From assembly GCF_002742625.1 (NCBI RefSeq), contig NZ_PEBF01000001.1:2170001-2234000 (forward strand): a stretch of DNA of 64,000 nt, given 5' to 3'. This document shows, piece by piece, positions 23,940-32,767 of the stretch. This stretch comes from Caulobacter sp. FWC2 (GTDB taxonomy: Bacteria > Pseudomonadota > Alphaproteobacteria > Caulobacterales > Caulobacteraceae). The notes beneath the pieces are model-generated. The model had not been told where the DNA came from. It was given only the letters and a program-made list of their open reading frames with translations, and did not search any database. The stretch's first letter is position 1; every line of letters starts with the position of its first letter. The translations under genes were made by a program, and so were the position numbers.

Positions 23940-25490
23940 ATGGGGGCGGAGATGCGCGACGATACACCGGTTTTGATCGGCGCTGGCCAGTTCACCTATC
24001 GGGGCGAGGCGGCAACTTCACCGTCTCCGCTGCAACTGCTGAAAGTTGCGGCGGAACAAGCGGTGCTGGATGCGGGCCTCAAAGGGTCGGTTCTTGCTGA
24101 TCTCGATGCTTTGGCGGTCGTGGCGTTCAGTATCGATGCGCCGGGAGGTTTGTCGAAGCTGCCGCTGCCCCGGCTGGCCGACCCGCCGGCCTCGCTTGCG
24201 CGGGCTTTGTCGGCCTCGCCGGCCTGGAGCGTCTACACTGAAACCGGCGGCAACAGTCCCCAGCAGGCGGTCAATGTCGTCTGCGAGCGGATCGCGGGCG
24301 GCGAGTCGGACTTCGCCCTGATCACCGGAGCTGAGTTCCTGGGCTCGCTGATGAAGCGGATGAAGGGCGGCCTGGGCTTCGACGGCTGGGGCGATGACAT
24401 GACCAGTACGCCGCAACGGATCGGCGACCCGCGCCCCGGCGTGACCCGGCAGGAGGCCGCCCACGGCCTCGGCTATCCGGTCAACACCTATCCGCTGTTC
24501 GAGAACGCGCTGCGGGCGCGGGACGGACGATCACTGGCGGAGCACCAGAAACAGCTGGGCGAATTCTTCGCGCCCTTCACCAAGGTCGCCGCCGCCAACC
24601 CCTACGCCTGGTTCGCTGTCGAGCGCACGGCCGAGGAGTTGGTCACGGTGACCGACCGTAACCGAATGGTCGGCTATCCGTACCCGAAGTACCTGAACGC
24701 CATCATGGAGGTCGACCAGTCGGCCGCCGTCCTGATCGCCAGCGTCCGCAAGGCGCGCGAGCTGGGCGTGCCCGAGGACAAGTGGGTCTTCCTGCACGGT
24801 TGCGCCGACGCCTCGGACCTCTGGTATCCGCTGGAGCGCCAGGACTATCACTCCAGTCCGGCGATGCGCCTGACCGGCGAGCGGGCCCTGGAGATGGCCG
24901 GGATCGGCGTCGAGGATCTCGACGTCATCGACCTGTATTCCTGCTTTCCGTCGGCGGTGCGGATCGGGGCCGAGGAGATCGGCCTGGCGCTGGACGACCC
25001 TCGCGGCCTGACCATCACCGGCGGCCTGCCGTACTTCGGCGGGCCGGGAAACAACTACGCCCTGCACGCCATCGCCGAGATGGTGGGCAAGCTCCGGGCG
25101 CGGCCCGGCGCCTACGGCCTGTCGACCGCCAATGGCTGGTTCCTGACCAAGCAGTCGGTCGGCATCTATTCGACCAAGCCGGTCGAAGGAAAATGGCAGC
25201 GCGAGCCGCCATCGGTGCTGCAAGGCGAGATCGACGCCCTGCCGCATCCCGAGATCGTCGAGCGGCCGGAGGGCAGGGCGACTATCGAGACCTATACCGT
25301 CGTCCACGGCCGCGAAGGCGTGCGGATGGGGATTGTCATCGGCCGTGATGAACAAGGCCGGCGCTTCGTGGCCCAGACGCCCGACGATCCTGACGTGCTG
25401 CGCGATCTGGAAAGCCGCGAGGGCGTAGGGCGTACGGGCGCGGTCGGCCCGCATCCGGACGGCGTTCGCAACCTCTTCATCCCGGATTGA
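23940..25490 (+). CDS. Thiolase-like acetyl-CoA acetyltransferase family protein
   Basis: The 516-aa protein belongs to the long, non-classical thiolase group with an N-terminal thiolase/SCP-x half and a C-terminal small OB-like domain (ETYTVVHGREGVRMGIVIGRDEQGRRFVAQ). Features seen are VLIGAGQFTYRG, EVDQSAAVLIAS, IDLYSCFPSAVRIGAEEIG with a Cys in the usual active-site neighbourhood, and GGLPYFGGPGNNYALHAI. It probably acts in acyl-CoA breakdown or synthesis; the exact substrate is unknown. ATG 23940 is used; an ATG at 23952 (MRDDTPV) is possible. It begins a co-directional row with the histidine phosphatase and Nnr genes. Confidence 0.8.
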   Translation: MGAEMRDDTPVLIGAGQFTYRGEAATSPSPLQLLKVAAEQAVLDAGLKGSVLADLDALAVVAFSIDAPGGLSKLPLPRLADPPASLARALSASPAWSVYTETGGNSPQQAVNVVCERIAGGESDFALITGAEFLGSLMKRMKGGLGFDGWGDDMTSTPQRIGDPRPGVTRQEAAHGLGYPVNTYPLFENALRARDGRSLAEHQKQLGEFFAPFTKVAAANPYAWFAVERTAEELVTVTDRNRMVGYPYPKYLNAIMEVDQSAAVLIASVRKARELGVPEDKWVFLHGCADASDLWYPLERQDYHSSPAMRLTGERALEMAGIGVEDLDVIDLYSCFPSAVRIGAEEIGLALDDPRGLTITGGLPYFGGPGNNYALHAIAEMVGKLRARPGAYGLSTANGWFLTKQSVGIYSTKPVEGKWQREPPSVLQGEIDALPHPEIVERPEGRATIETYTVVHGREGVRMGIVIGRDEQGRRFVAQTPDDPDVLRDLESREGVGRTGAVGPHPDGVRNLFIPD

Positions 25491-25493
25491 GCC

Positions 25494-26057
25494 ATGGCCC
25501 TTGTTCACGTGATCCGCCACGGAAAACCCGCCGCGACCTGGGGCGGCAGCGACGAGGATCCTGGTCTCGACGCGATCGGCAAGGCCCAGGCGACCGAGGT
25601 CGCCGAGGCGATCCTGGCTCTGCCCGAGCGGCCGACCCGCGTGGTGTCCTCGCCCCTTCGCCGGTGTCGCGAGACCGCTGAGCCGCTGGCGCGAGCGCTG
25701 GGCGTCGAGCTGACCATCGACCCGCGCGTCGGCGAGATCCCGACCCCGGCGGCGCTGTCGCATGACGAGCGCCCCGCCTGGTTGAAGCGGGCTTTCGAGG
25801 GGCGTTGGGACGAGATCCAGGGCGATCTTGACTATGTCGGCTGGGCGGAGGGCGTGGCGGCCGCGCTGCGAGACTATGCCGGCGCGGCGGTGTTCAGCCA
25901 CTTCGTCGCCTTGAACGCGGCAGTTGGCGTCGCGACGGGTCAGGCCGAGGTCATGGCGTTCCGGCCCGACCACTGCTCGCGCACCGTTTTCGAGATCGGC
26001 GGCGATCGCTTGATCCTGGTGGCCAAAGGGCGCGAAGCTCAGAGTCAGGTCCTTTAG
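25494..26057 (+). CDS. Histidine phosphatase family protein
   Basis: The 187-aa protein starts MALVHVIRHGKPAATWGG, with the phospho-acceptor His in the RHG motif at residues 8-10. A second conserved Arg lies in SSPLRRCRETAEPLA, an acidic Glu in DPRVGEIPTP, and the second catalytic His in VFSHFVALNA. This is the phosphoglycerate-mutase-like superfamily; size and motifs fit small broad-specificity phosphatases (SixA/PhoE/CobC-like), not glycolytic GpmA. It begins 3 bp after the thiolase-like stop, so the two are probably one operon. Confidence 0.85.
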   Translation: MALVHVIRHGKPAATWGGSDEDPGLDAIGKAQATEVAEAILALPERPTRVVSSPLRRCRETAEPLARALGVELTIDPRVGEIPTPAALSHDERPAWLKRAFEGRWDEIQGDLDYVGWAEGVAAALRDYAGAAVFSHFVALNAAVGVATGQAEVMAFRPDHCSRTVFEIGGDRLILVAKGREAQSQVL

Positions 26058-26081
26058 GGCCAGTGCTTTGAAGGAGTAGGC

Positions 26082-27551
26082 GTGGCGCGAGAGATCCTGA
26101 CCGTCGCCCAGATGGCCGCGGCCGACCGCGCCGCCGTCGAGGGCGGCACGCCGACCCGCGCGCTGATGGAGCGCGCTGGCGAGGCCGTGGCCGAGGCCGT
26201 CCGCGCCCGCTACCCCCGAGGTCCGGTGGTGATCTGGTGCGGCCCCGGCGACAACGGCGGCGATGGCTATGTCGCGGCTCGCCACCTGCGCCGACGCGGG
26301 TGGTCCGTCGTGGTGGAAGCGGCCTATCCGCCGTCCAGCGACGCCGCCCGCTGGGTCGCCTCGCGCTGGAACGGGGAGGTGCGGCCGCTATCGGCGGCGT
26401 TCACCCCAGGCACGCTCTATATAGACGCTCTGTTCGGCGCGGGCTTGTCACGGCCGCTGGAGGGAGAGATCGCGAGACTGGCGCGCGCCAGCCAGGAACA
26501 GCCGCTGACCATCGTCGCGATCGACACCCCGTCGGGACTCCATGGCGACACCGGCCGTCCGCTGGGTGACGCGGCCTTCCGCGCCGACCTGACGGTCACC
26601 TTCCACCGGCGCAAACCCGCCCACGTCCTGATCGAAGGCCGCAAAGCGTGCGGCGAGGTCGTGCTGGCCGACATCGGGCTTTCGCCGAGCGAAGGCGTCA
26701 ACCTGTTCGAGAACGATCCAGGCCTTTGGGGCAAGCGCTTCCCCTGGCCGGCGCTCGACGCCCACAAACATACGCGGGGGCGGCTCAAGGTGGTCAGCGG
26801 CGAGATGTGGAGCACCGGAGCGGCTCGGCTGGCGGCGCGTGGCGCTCTAAGAGTCGGCGCTGGCGCGGTCACAGTGCTGTCGCCGCCGGGAGCCTTGGCG
26901 GTGAACGCCGCCCATCTTGAAGCGATCATGCTGGCGCCTTTCGGAGCAGAGGCTGACCTCGCCGTCGCGGCCGAGGACGCCGATGCGGTGATCATCGGCC
27001 CGGCGGCCGGGGTCGGGGAGGCGACCGCCCGCAATCTGCAGGCCTTGGCCAGCACGGGCGCCGCCCTGGTCGTCGACGCCGACGCCCTGACAAGCTTCCG
27101 GCATGACGTCGAAAGCCTGTTCGCGTGCCTCGACCGTGATGACGTCTTGACCCCGCATCCCGGCGAGTTCGAGCGAATCTTCCCGGGACTGCTGGCGAGA
27201 TCGCCGGAGCGGATCACCGCGGCGCGCGAGGCCGCCAGGAGGGCAGGGGCCGTCGTCCTGCTGAAGGGGCCCGACACGGTGATCGCCGCGCCGGACGGAC
27301 GGGCCGCCGTGTCGCTCAACGGAACGCCGTGGCTGGCCACCGCCGGCTCCGGCGACGTGCTGGCCGGTTTCATCGGCGGCCTGATCGCCCAGGGCATGGA
27401 AAGCTTCGAAGCCGCCTGCGCGGGGGCCTGGATTCACGCCGAGTGCGGGGCTCGCCATGGGCCTGGATTGATCGCGGAAGACCTGCCGGGGATCGCGCCC
27501 GTGGTCCTGACCGAGCTCTACGGGCTTGCGCGCCCCGGTTCAAATCCGTAA
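26082..27551 (+). CDS. nnr: Bifunctional NAD(P)HX epimerase / dehydratase
   Basis: The 489-aa protein repairs hydrated NADH and NADPH. Residues 1 to about 205 form the YjeF_N epimerase domain (WCGPGDNGGDGYVAARHL, IDALFGAGLSRPL, IDTPSGLHGDTG). Residues about 225-485 form the ADP-dependent dehydratase/carbohydrate-kinase-like domain (HKHTRGRLKVVSGE, DADALTSF, LTPHPGEFERIF, WLATAGSGDVLAGFIGGL). The GTG start is supported by AAGGAGT 9 nt upstream. It is 24 bp after the phosphatase gene. Proximity to metabolism genes carries no further hint. Confidence 0.93.
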   Translation: MAREILTVAQMAAADRAAVEGGTPTRALMERAGEAVAEAVRARYPRGPVVIWCGPGDNGGDGYVAARHLRRRGWSVVVEAAYPPSSDAARWVASRWNGEVRPLSAAFTPGTLYIDALFGAGLSRPLEGEIARLARASQEQPLTIVAIDTPSGLHGDTGRPLGDAAFRADLTVTFHRRKPAHVLIEGRKACGEVVLADIGLSPSEGVNLFENDPGLWGKRFPWPALDAHKHTRGRLKVVSGEMWSTGAARLAARGALRVGAGAVTVLSPPGALAVNAAHLEAIMLAPFGAEADLAVAAEDADAVIIGPAAGVGEATARNLQALASTGAALVVDADALTSFRHDVESLFACLDRDDVLTPHPGEFERIFPGLLARSPERITAAREAARRAGAVVLLKGPDTVIAAPDGRAAVSLNGTPWLATAGSGDVLAGFIGGLIAQGMESFEAACAGAWIHAECGARHGPGLIAEDLPGIAPVVLTELYGLARPGSNP

Positions 27552-27563
27552 GCCCGCACCCAC

Positions 27564-27648
27564 GCGGATGTGGCGAAACTGGTAGACGCACCAGATTTAG
27601 GTTCTGGCGCCGAGAGGCGTGGAGGTTCGAGTCCTCTCATCCGCACCA
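27564..27648 (+). tRNA. tRNA-Leu (TAG)
   Basis: The acceptor strands GCGGATG and CATCCGC pair, the 3' CCA is encoded, and a variable arm typical of class II tRNAs (GCGCCGAGAGGCGT) is present. The anticodon loop TTTAGGT between CCAGA and TCTGG gives anticodon TAG at 27598-27600. Confidence 0.95.
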
Positions 27649-27828
27649 CCCTTCTCACCAGGCTCTCCAGGCCTGGATGAGTTTTGTCGCCGCCGCTCTT
27701 GGATGCTCGCGCACGTCGTGACATAAGGGCGGTCTTTCGCCGCCCCCGGCTCTCGTGGGCGGCGTCGATCTTTTGGACCCCCAGGGCGGAGCTCGGGCGC
27801 GCGGCGTCCCGGACCCGAGAAAATAAGA

Positions 27829-29193
27829 ATGTCGATGCAGATCGTTGAAAAGTCGGGCGAAGGCCTCAGCCGCGTTTTTAGCGTCACGGTTCCCGCGAGT
27901 GAACTGGCCACGCGCCTGGAAGCGCGTATCGCCGAAGTCGCTCCGCAGATGAACGTGAAGGGCTTCCGTCCGGGCAAGGTGCCCGCCGCCCACGTGCGCC
28001 GTCTGTACGGCAAGGGCCTGATGGGCGAAGTCATCGAGCAAGCCCTGAACGAGACGACCCAGAAGGTCCTCGACGACAACAAGCTGCGTCCCGCCGGCCA
28101 ACCCGAGCTGAACCCGACGTCGGACATGGACAAGGTCCTGGACGGTGGTCTGGACCTGGCGTTCGACCTGGCCGTCGAAGTGATGCCGGAATTCGATCCG
28201 ATCGACCCGACCACCATCGAGCTGGTCAAGCCGGTCTACAAGGTTGGCGACGAGGAAGTCGACGAGGCCCTGGAAGAGCTGTCCAAGCAAGCGCGCACCT
28301 ATGAGCCGCGCACGGGCAAGAGCCTGAAGGCCAAGGACGGCGACCAACTGCTGATCGACTTCGTCGGCACGATCGACGGCGTCGAGTTCGCCGGCGGCAA
28401 GGCCGAAGGCGCGGAACTCGTCCTGGGTTCGGGTCAGTTCATCCCGGGCTTCGAAGAGCAACTGGTCGGCGCCAAGCCGGGCGACGAGATCGTCGTGAAG
28501 GTCAAGTTCCCGGAAGACTACCAAGCCGCCGAACTGGCCGGCAAGGACGCCGAGTTCGCCACCAAGGTCACCGAAGTCCGCGCGCCGGTCGACGGCAAGG
28601 CCGATGACGAGCTGGCCAAGCGCCTGGGTCTGTCGGACCTCGCCGCACTGAAGGACCTGCTGCGCTCGAACCTGGGCAGCCGCTACGAGAACAGCTCGCG
28701 CTTCAAGCTGAAGCGCGCCCTGCTGGACGTGCTGGACACCAAGCACGAGTTCCCGCTGCCGCCGCGCATGGTCGACGCCGAGTTCGCCGGCATCTGGCAA
28801 CAGGTCGAGGCCGACAAGGCCCGTGGCGGCCTGCCGCCGGAAGACGCCGACAAGACCGAAGACCAGCTGAAGGACGAGTACCGCAAGATCGCCGAGCGCC
28901 GCGTGCGCCTGGGCCTTGTGCTCGCCGAGATTGGCCGCAAGAACGACGTGGTCGTCACCGACCAGGAACTGACCGACGCCATCATGCGCGAAGCTCGCCA
29001 GTACGGCGCGCAAGCCCAGCAGGTGTTCGACATGTACCGCCAGCGCGCCGACCTGCAGGCCGCTCTGCGCGCCCCGATCTATGAAGACAAGGTCGTCGAC
29101 CTGATCTTCAACAAGGCCAAGGTTGAGGAAAAGGAAGTCTCCAAGGACGAGCTCCTGGAAGAAGACGACCTGCCGGAAGGCTACGGCGGCTAA
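27829..29193 (+). CDS. tig: Trigger factor
   Basis: The 454-aa ribosome-bound chaperone and peptidyl-prolyl isomerase has the N-terminal ribosome-binding domain with the signature [14 protein letters not shown] (residues about 45-58), a central FKBP-type domain ([20 protein letters not shown] ... [20 protein letters not shown]) and a long helical C-terminal arm. It stands just upstream of clpP, the common tig-clpP-clpX-lon order, but its own terminator and the opposite-strand cicA divide the block into separate units. The ATG is at 27829. Confidence 0.97.
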   Translation: MSMQIVEKSGEGLSRVFSVTVPASELATRLEARIAEVAPQMNVKGFRPGKVPAAHVRRLYGKGLMGEVIEQALNETTQKVLDDNKLRPAGQPELNPTSDMDKVLDGGLDLAFDLAVEVMPEFDPIDPTTIELVKPVYKVGDEEVDEALEELSKQARTYEPRTGKSLKAKDGDQLLIDFVGTIDGVEFAGGKAEGAELVLGSGQFIPGFEEQLVGAKPGDEIVVKVKFPEDYQAAELAGKDAEFATKVTEVRAPVDGKADDELAKRLGLSDLAALKDLLRSNLGSRYENSSRFKLKRALLDVLDTKHEFPLPPRMVDAEFAGIWQQVEADKARGGLPPEDADKTEDQLKDEYRKIAERRVRLGLVLAEIGRKNDVVVTDQELTDAIMREARQYGAQAQQVFDMYRQRADLQAALRAPIYEDKVVDLIFNKAKVEEKEVSKDELLEEDDLPEGYGG

Positions 29194-29216
29194 GGCTTCC
29201 GTCTCCGGACAAGATC

Positions 29217-29247
29217 AAGGCGCGGCTCGCGAGGGCCGCGCCTTTTT
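29217..29247 (+). terminator. Rho-independent terminator of tig
   Basis: AAGGCGCGGC-TCGCGAG-GGCCGCGCCTTTTT begins 24 bp after the tig stop codon. Confidence 0.9.
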
Positions 29248-29386
29248 CGTATCGCCACGAAGCCGCCGGCTCCTTGCAACCTGTTAAGCGCCACGCGATA
29301 TGCGTGAGCGAGGGCGCACAGGGGCTGATTCGTTTTCGGATCTCTCGGAAGCAAGCGCCAAAGACACACGACGAAGGGTGATCCCG

Positions 29387-30016
29387 ATGATGTACGATCC
29401 GATGGCGACGGCCATGAATCTGGTTCCGATGGTGGTCGAGCAGACCAGCCGCGGCGAGCGCGCGTTCGACATCTTCTCGCGCCTGCTGAAGGAGCGGATC
29501 ATCTTCCTGACCGGTCCGGTGGAAGACGGCATGGCCAGCCTGATCTGCGCCCAACTGCTGTTCCTGGAGTCGGAGAACCCCAAGAAAGAGATCGCCATGT
29601 ACATCAACTCGCCGGGCGGCGTGGTGACGGCTGGTCTCGCGATCTACGACACCATGCAGTACATCAAGAGCCCGGTCTCGACGGTGTGCATGGGCATGGC
29701 CGCCTCGATGGGCAGCCTTCTGCTCGCCGCCGGCGCTCCGGGCCAGCGCATCAGCCTGCCGAACTCGCGCATCATGGTGCACCAGCCGTCGGGCGGCTTC
29801 CGCGGTCAGGCCTCGGATATCGAGCGCCACGCCGAGGACATCATCAAGACCAAGCGCCGCCTGAACGAAATCTACGTCAAGCACTGCGGCCGCACCTATG
29901 AAGAAGTGGAGCGTACGCTGGACCGTGACCACTTCATGAGCGCCGAAGAGGCCAAGGCCTGGGGTCTGATCGACCACATCAACGAAAGCCGCGACGGCCC
30001 GGACATCGCTGAGTAA
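29387..30016 (+). CDS. clpP: ATP-dependent Clp protease proteolytic subunit
   Basis: The 209-aa serine peptidase forms the tetradecameric chamber used with ClpX and ClpA; in Caulobacter ClpXP removes CtrA and other cell-cycle regulators. The catalytic Ser107 lies in GMAASMGS, His132 in IMVHQPSGG, and Asp in LDRDHFMS. The oxyanion region INSPGG is intact. Two adjacent ATGs (29387, 29390) can serve as start; the first is used. An in-frame ATG at 29300 would add a charged stretch not found in the family. About 140 bp of its own promoter region separate it from the tig terminator. Confidence 0.97.
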   Translation: MMYDPMATAMNLVPMVVEQTSRGERAFDIFSRLLKERIIFLTGPVEDGMASLICAQLLFLESENPKKEIAMYINSPGGVVTAGLAIYDTMQYIKSPVSTVCMGMAASMGSLLLAAGAPGQRISLPNSRIMVHQPSGGFRGQASDIERHAEDIIKTKRRLNEIYVKHCGRTYEEVERTLDRDHFMSAEEAKAWGLIDHINESRDGPDIAE

Positions 30017-30035
30017 GCGACGGGCGCTGAAACAG

Positions 30036-30073
30036 GAAAGCCGCCGATCTCCGGATCGGCGGCTTTTTCTTTG
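30036..30073. terminator. Terminator between convergent clpP and cicA
   Basis: AAAGCCGCCGATC-TCCG-GATCGGCGGCTTTTTC forms a 13-bp stem. It suits clpP reading plus; the mirrored A-tract makes it usable for cicA reading minus. Confidence 0.9.
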
Positions 30074-30096
30074 CGCGAAGCCTGCGGCAAATCCGC

Positions 30097-30720
30097 TCAG
30101 GTGGCGGGCTTGCCCCGGAAGACGCGGTAGCCCTTTTCGTCGGCGATCGCCAGCATCTCTGTGTCGCCCGAGGTGTCGCCATAGGCGGCCGTCAAGTGCA
30201 CGTCGGGGCCGAAGACCTCGCGCAGGCGCTGCACCTTTTCCTTGGCCCGGCAGTTGTTCCCGTCGAGGCCGCCCAGGATGCGGCCGTCTTCGTTGGTCAT
30301 CAGCCGCGTGCCGATCAGCATATCGGCGCCCAGGCCGCGCGCGAACGGGGCCACTGTGATCTCTGGCGAGGCCGTCACGATGACAAGCTTCGCGCCCCTG
30401 GCCCGCCACGCGCGCCAGACGGCCAGGGCGTCAGGACGCAGTAGCGACCGCGCGTGGGTCTCGGCGAAGGTCCGTGCGTCGGTCTCGATCTGGGTGATCG
30501 TGGCGCCCTTCAGGAATTCGCGCACCGCGGCGGCCTTGAGTTTGGCGCGATTGCGATCGAACACATAGGCGATCAGCGACGGGGTCAGGCGGATGACGCC
30601 GCGCGTCCAGCGACGCCCCGCGCGCCACTTCAAGAACGCGTTGAAGCTGTCCTTGACGGTCAGGGTGCCGTCGAAGTCGAAGGCCACCAGGGCAGGCTCA
30701 TGACCCATCTCGCCGGTCAT
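30097..30720 (-). CDS. cicA: CicA, HAD-IB family phosphatase
   Basis: The 207-aa protein has HAD motif I FDFDGTLTVKDSF, motif II VTASPE (Ser/Thr in VIVTASP), and motif IV GDTSGDTEM. It resembles HAD-IB enzymes such as phosphatidylglycerophosphatase C and phosphoserine phosphatase. Between clpP and clpX, on the opposite strand, it matches the position of Caulobacter cicA, whose dosage affects growth and cell shape. Start ATG 30720 (MTGEMGHEP) is favoured; an internal ATG at 30708 is possible and the long frame upstream to 30915 looks non-coding. Its promoter region is shared with clpX. Confidence 0.85.
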   Translation of the reverse strand: MTGEMGHEPALVAFDFDGTLTVKDSFNAFLKWRAGRRWTRGVIRLTPSLIAYVFDRNRAKLKAAAVREFLKGATITQIETDARTFAETHARSLLRPDALAVWRAWRARGAKLVIVTASPEITVAPFARGLGADMLIGTRLMTNEDGRILGGLDGNNCRAKEKVQRLREVFGPDVHLTAAYGDTSGDTEMLAIADEKGYRVFRGKPAT

Positions 30721-31107
30721 CGGGCGCGATGCGCTCAAACCCTTGGCCATCCACGAACGCTTGCCCATCGACCTTCCCAAAGAGCGCGTTTCCGCACTCG
30801 ACCTCGCATACGATTCCTGGCTTCGTCTTACGGGGTTCCACCGGCGGCGGTAAGGCCCAAGGCGCTCTACGCTTGCGCCGGAGCGCCAATCGCCCAAATT
30901 AGATGACGAGGCCATGACACGATCAGGCCGGTTTGGACGTTTGGAGCTTCAAAGGAGCCGCCAAGGGTTGTGAACCGCGCCCGGATCGGGGAATGTCAAG
31001 GATTAGACAACTCCCGGCGTATATCCTGTCTGCTTCGGTGGCGGTGTATGCGCTCGGAGGGGCGCCGCGGCGTTAAGCCGTAAGGCGCCATAGTGTGAGA
31101 AGCGATC

Positions 31108-32370
31108 ATGACGAAAGCCGCGAGCGGCGACACCAAGAGCACCCTGTACTGTTCTTTCTGCGGAAAGAGCCAACATGAGGTGCGTAAGCTCATCGCGGGA
31201 CCGACGGTGTTCATTTGTGATGAATGCGTCGAGCTCTGCATGGATATCATTCGCGAAGAGCACAAGATCGCTTTCGTGAAGTCCAAGGACGGCGTGCCGA
31301 CGCCGCGTGAGATCTGCGAGGTTCTGGACGACTACGTGATCGGCCAAGGTCACGCCAAGAAGGTGCTCGCTGTCGCGGTGCACAATCACTACAAGCGCCT
31401 GAACCACGCTTCGAAGAACAACGACGTCGAACTGGCCAAGTCGAACATCCTGCTGGTCGGTCCGACCGGTACGGGTAAGACGCTGTTGGCCCAGACGCTG
31501 GCCCGAATCATCGACGTGCCTTTCACCATGGCTGACGCCACGACGCTGACCGAAGCCGGTTACGTCGGTGAAGACGTCGAGAATATCGTGCTGAAGCTGC
31601 TGCAAGCCGCCGACTACAACGTCGAGCGCGCCCAGCGCGGCATCGTCTACATCGACGAAATCGACAAGATCAGCCGTAAGTCCGACAATCCGTCGATCAC
31701 CCGCGACGTGTCGGGCGAAGGCGTGCAGCAGGCCCTGCTGAAGATCATGGAAGGCACCGTCGCCTCCGTGCCGCCGCAAGGCGGGCGCAAGCATCCGCAG
31801 CAGGAATTCCTGCAGGTCGACACGACGAATATCCTGTTCATCTGCGGTGGGGCGTTCGCCGGGCTCGAGAAGATCATCTCGGCGCGCGGCGCGGCCAAGT
31901 CGATCGGCTTCGGCGCCAAGGTGACCGATCCGGAAGAACGCCGGACGGGCGAAATCCTGCGGAACGTCGAACCCGACGATCTGCAACGCTTCGGCCTGAT
32001 CCCGGAATTCATCGGCCGTCTGCCGGTGGTCGCGACCCTGGAAGACCTCGACGAGGTCGCCCTGGTCAAGATCCTGACCGAACCGAAGAACGCCTTCGTT
32101 AAGCAGTACCAGCGCCTGTTCGAGATGGAGAACATCGGCCTGACCTTCACGGAAGACGCCCTGCACGGCGTCGCCAAGAAGGCCATCGTGCGCAAGACCG
32201 GCGCGCGCGGCCTGCGTTCCATCATGGAAGGCATCCTGCTGGAGACCATGTTCGAGCTGCCCAACTACGAGGGCGTCGAGGAAGTGGTGGTCAATGCCGA
32301 GGTCGTCGAAGGCCGGGCCCAGCCGCTGCTGATCTACGCCGAGAAGAAGGGCGGGGCGGCTTCGGCCTAA
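31108..32370 (+). CDS. clpX: ATP-dependent Clp protease ATP-binding subunit
   Basis: The 420-aa AAA+ unfoldase delivers substrates to ClpP. The N-terminal C4 zinc-binding domain has Cys15, Cys18, Cys37 and Cys40; Walker A GPTGTGKT lies at about 119-126; Walker [10 protein letters not shown] and sensor motifs follow. The LGAK/IGF loop, by which ClpX docks to ClpP, is represented by IGFGAKV, and the pore loop GYVGEDVE is present. It starts with ATG, has a 390-bp divergent upstream region shared with cicA, and ends in its own terminator. Confidence 0.97.
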   Translation: MTKAASGDTKSTLYCSFCGKSQHEVRKLIAGPTVFICDECVELCMDIIREEHKIAFVKSKDGVPTPREICEVLDDYVIGQGHAKKVLAVAVHNHYKRLNHASKNNDVELAKSNILLVGPTGTGKTLLAQTLARIIDVPFTMADATTLTEAGYVGEDVENIVLKLLQAADYNVERAQRGIVYIDEIDKISRKSDNPSITRDVSGEGVQQALLKIMEGTVASVPPQGGRKHPQQEFLQVDTTNILFICGGAFAGLEKIISARGAAKSIGFGAKVTDPEERRTGEILRNVEPDDLQRFGLIPEFIGRLPVVATLEDLDEVALVKILTEPKNAFVKQYQRLFEMENIGLTFTEDALHGVAKKAIVRKTGARGLRSIMEGILLETMFELPNYEGVEEVVVNAEVVEGRAQPLLIYAEKKGGAASA

Positions 32371-32393
32371 CCCCAAGCTTCATCGCGAAATCG

Positions 32394-32427
32394 AGGCGCG
32401 CCTTTTTAGACAAGGGCGCGCCTTTTT
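32394..32427 (+). terminator. Rho-independent terminator of clpX
   Basis: Left GGCGCGCC (32395-32402) pairs with GGCGCGCC (32415-32422), followed by TTTTTC; it begins 24 bp after the clpX stop. Confidence 0.85.
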
Positions 32428-32617
32428 CGTGGATAAGCCGGCTTCGCAAACCTCTTGGACGTCCGCTGCGGCTTTGGCGCCACGGGCAGCTTGAGCGAGC
32501 GAAACCCACAATAAGTCCAGGGCTTGGGTGAACTTGCCCCTATCGTCGGAATTAGGGGTATGGGGGCGCCAGCTTCGCCGGTCGTACGCGACTTGTCGCC
32601 GCTGTCAGGCGAGTGTG

Positions 32618-32648
32618 CTTGAACCCTGTTGTAAAACGTCCACATAAA
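32618..32648 (+). promoter_or_regulatory. Candidate heat-shock (sigma-32) promoter of lon
   Basis: CTTGAA at 32618-32623 and CCACATAAA at 32640-32648, 16 bp apart, resemble the sigma-32 consensus (CTTGAA ... CCCCATNT). The site lies about 120 bp upstream of the lon start within a 397-bp spacer that otherwise shows no gene. Confidence 0.45.
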
Positions 32649-32767
32649 TAACGACCATCCGCCCAGTCCCGGGCGGACGGGTCGTTCGACTCAGGCGCAT
32701 CGTCTGATGTTACGGCGGCCCGCATGGCCAGGCGTGCGAAAGCGCCGAGGCCGGGAGTATTGAGCAC

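Noticed and set aside
30721..30915. Longer CicA N-terminus from 30915
   Set aside because: The extra 65 residues are Arg/Ser-rich, unlike the HAD family, which begins a few residues before motif I.
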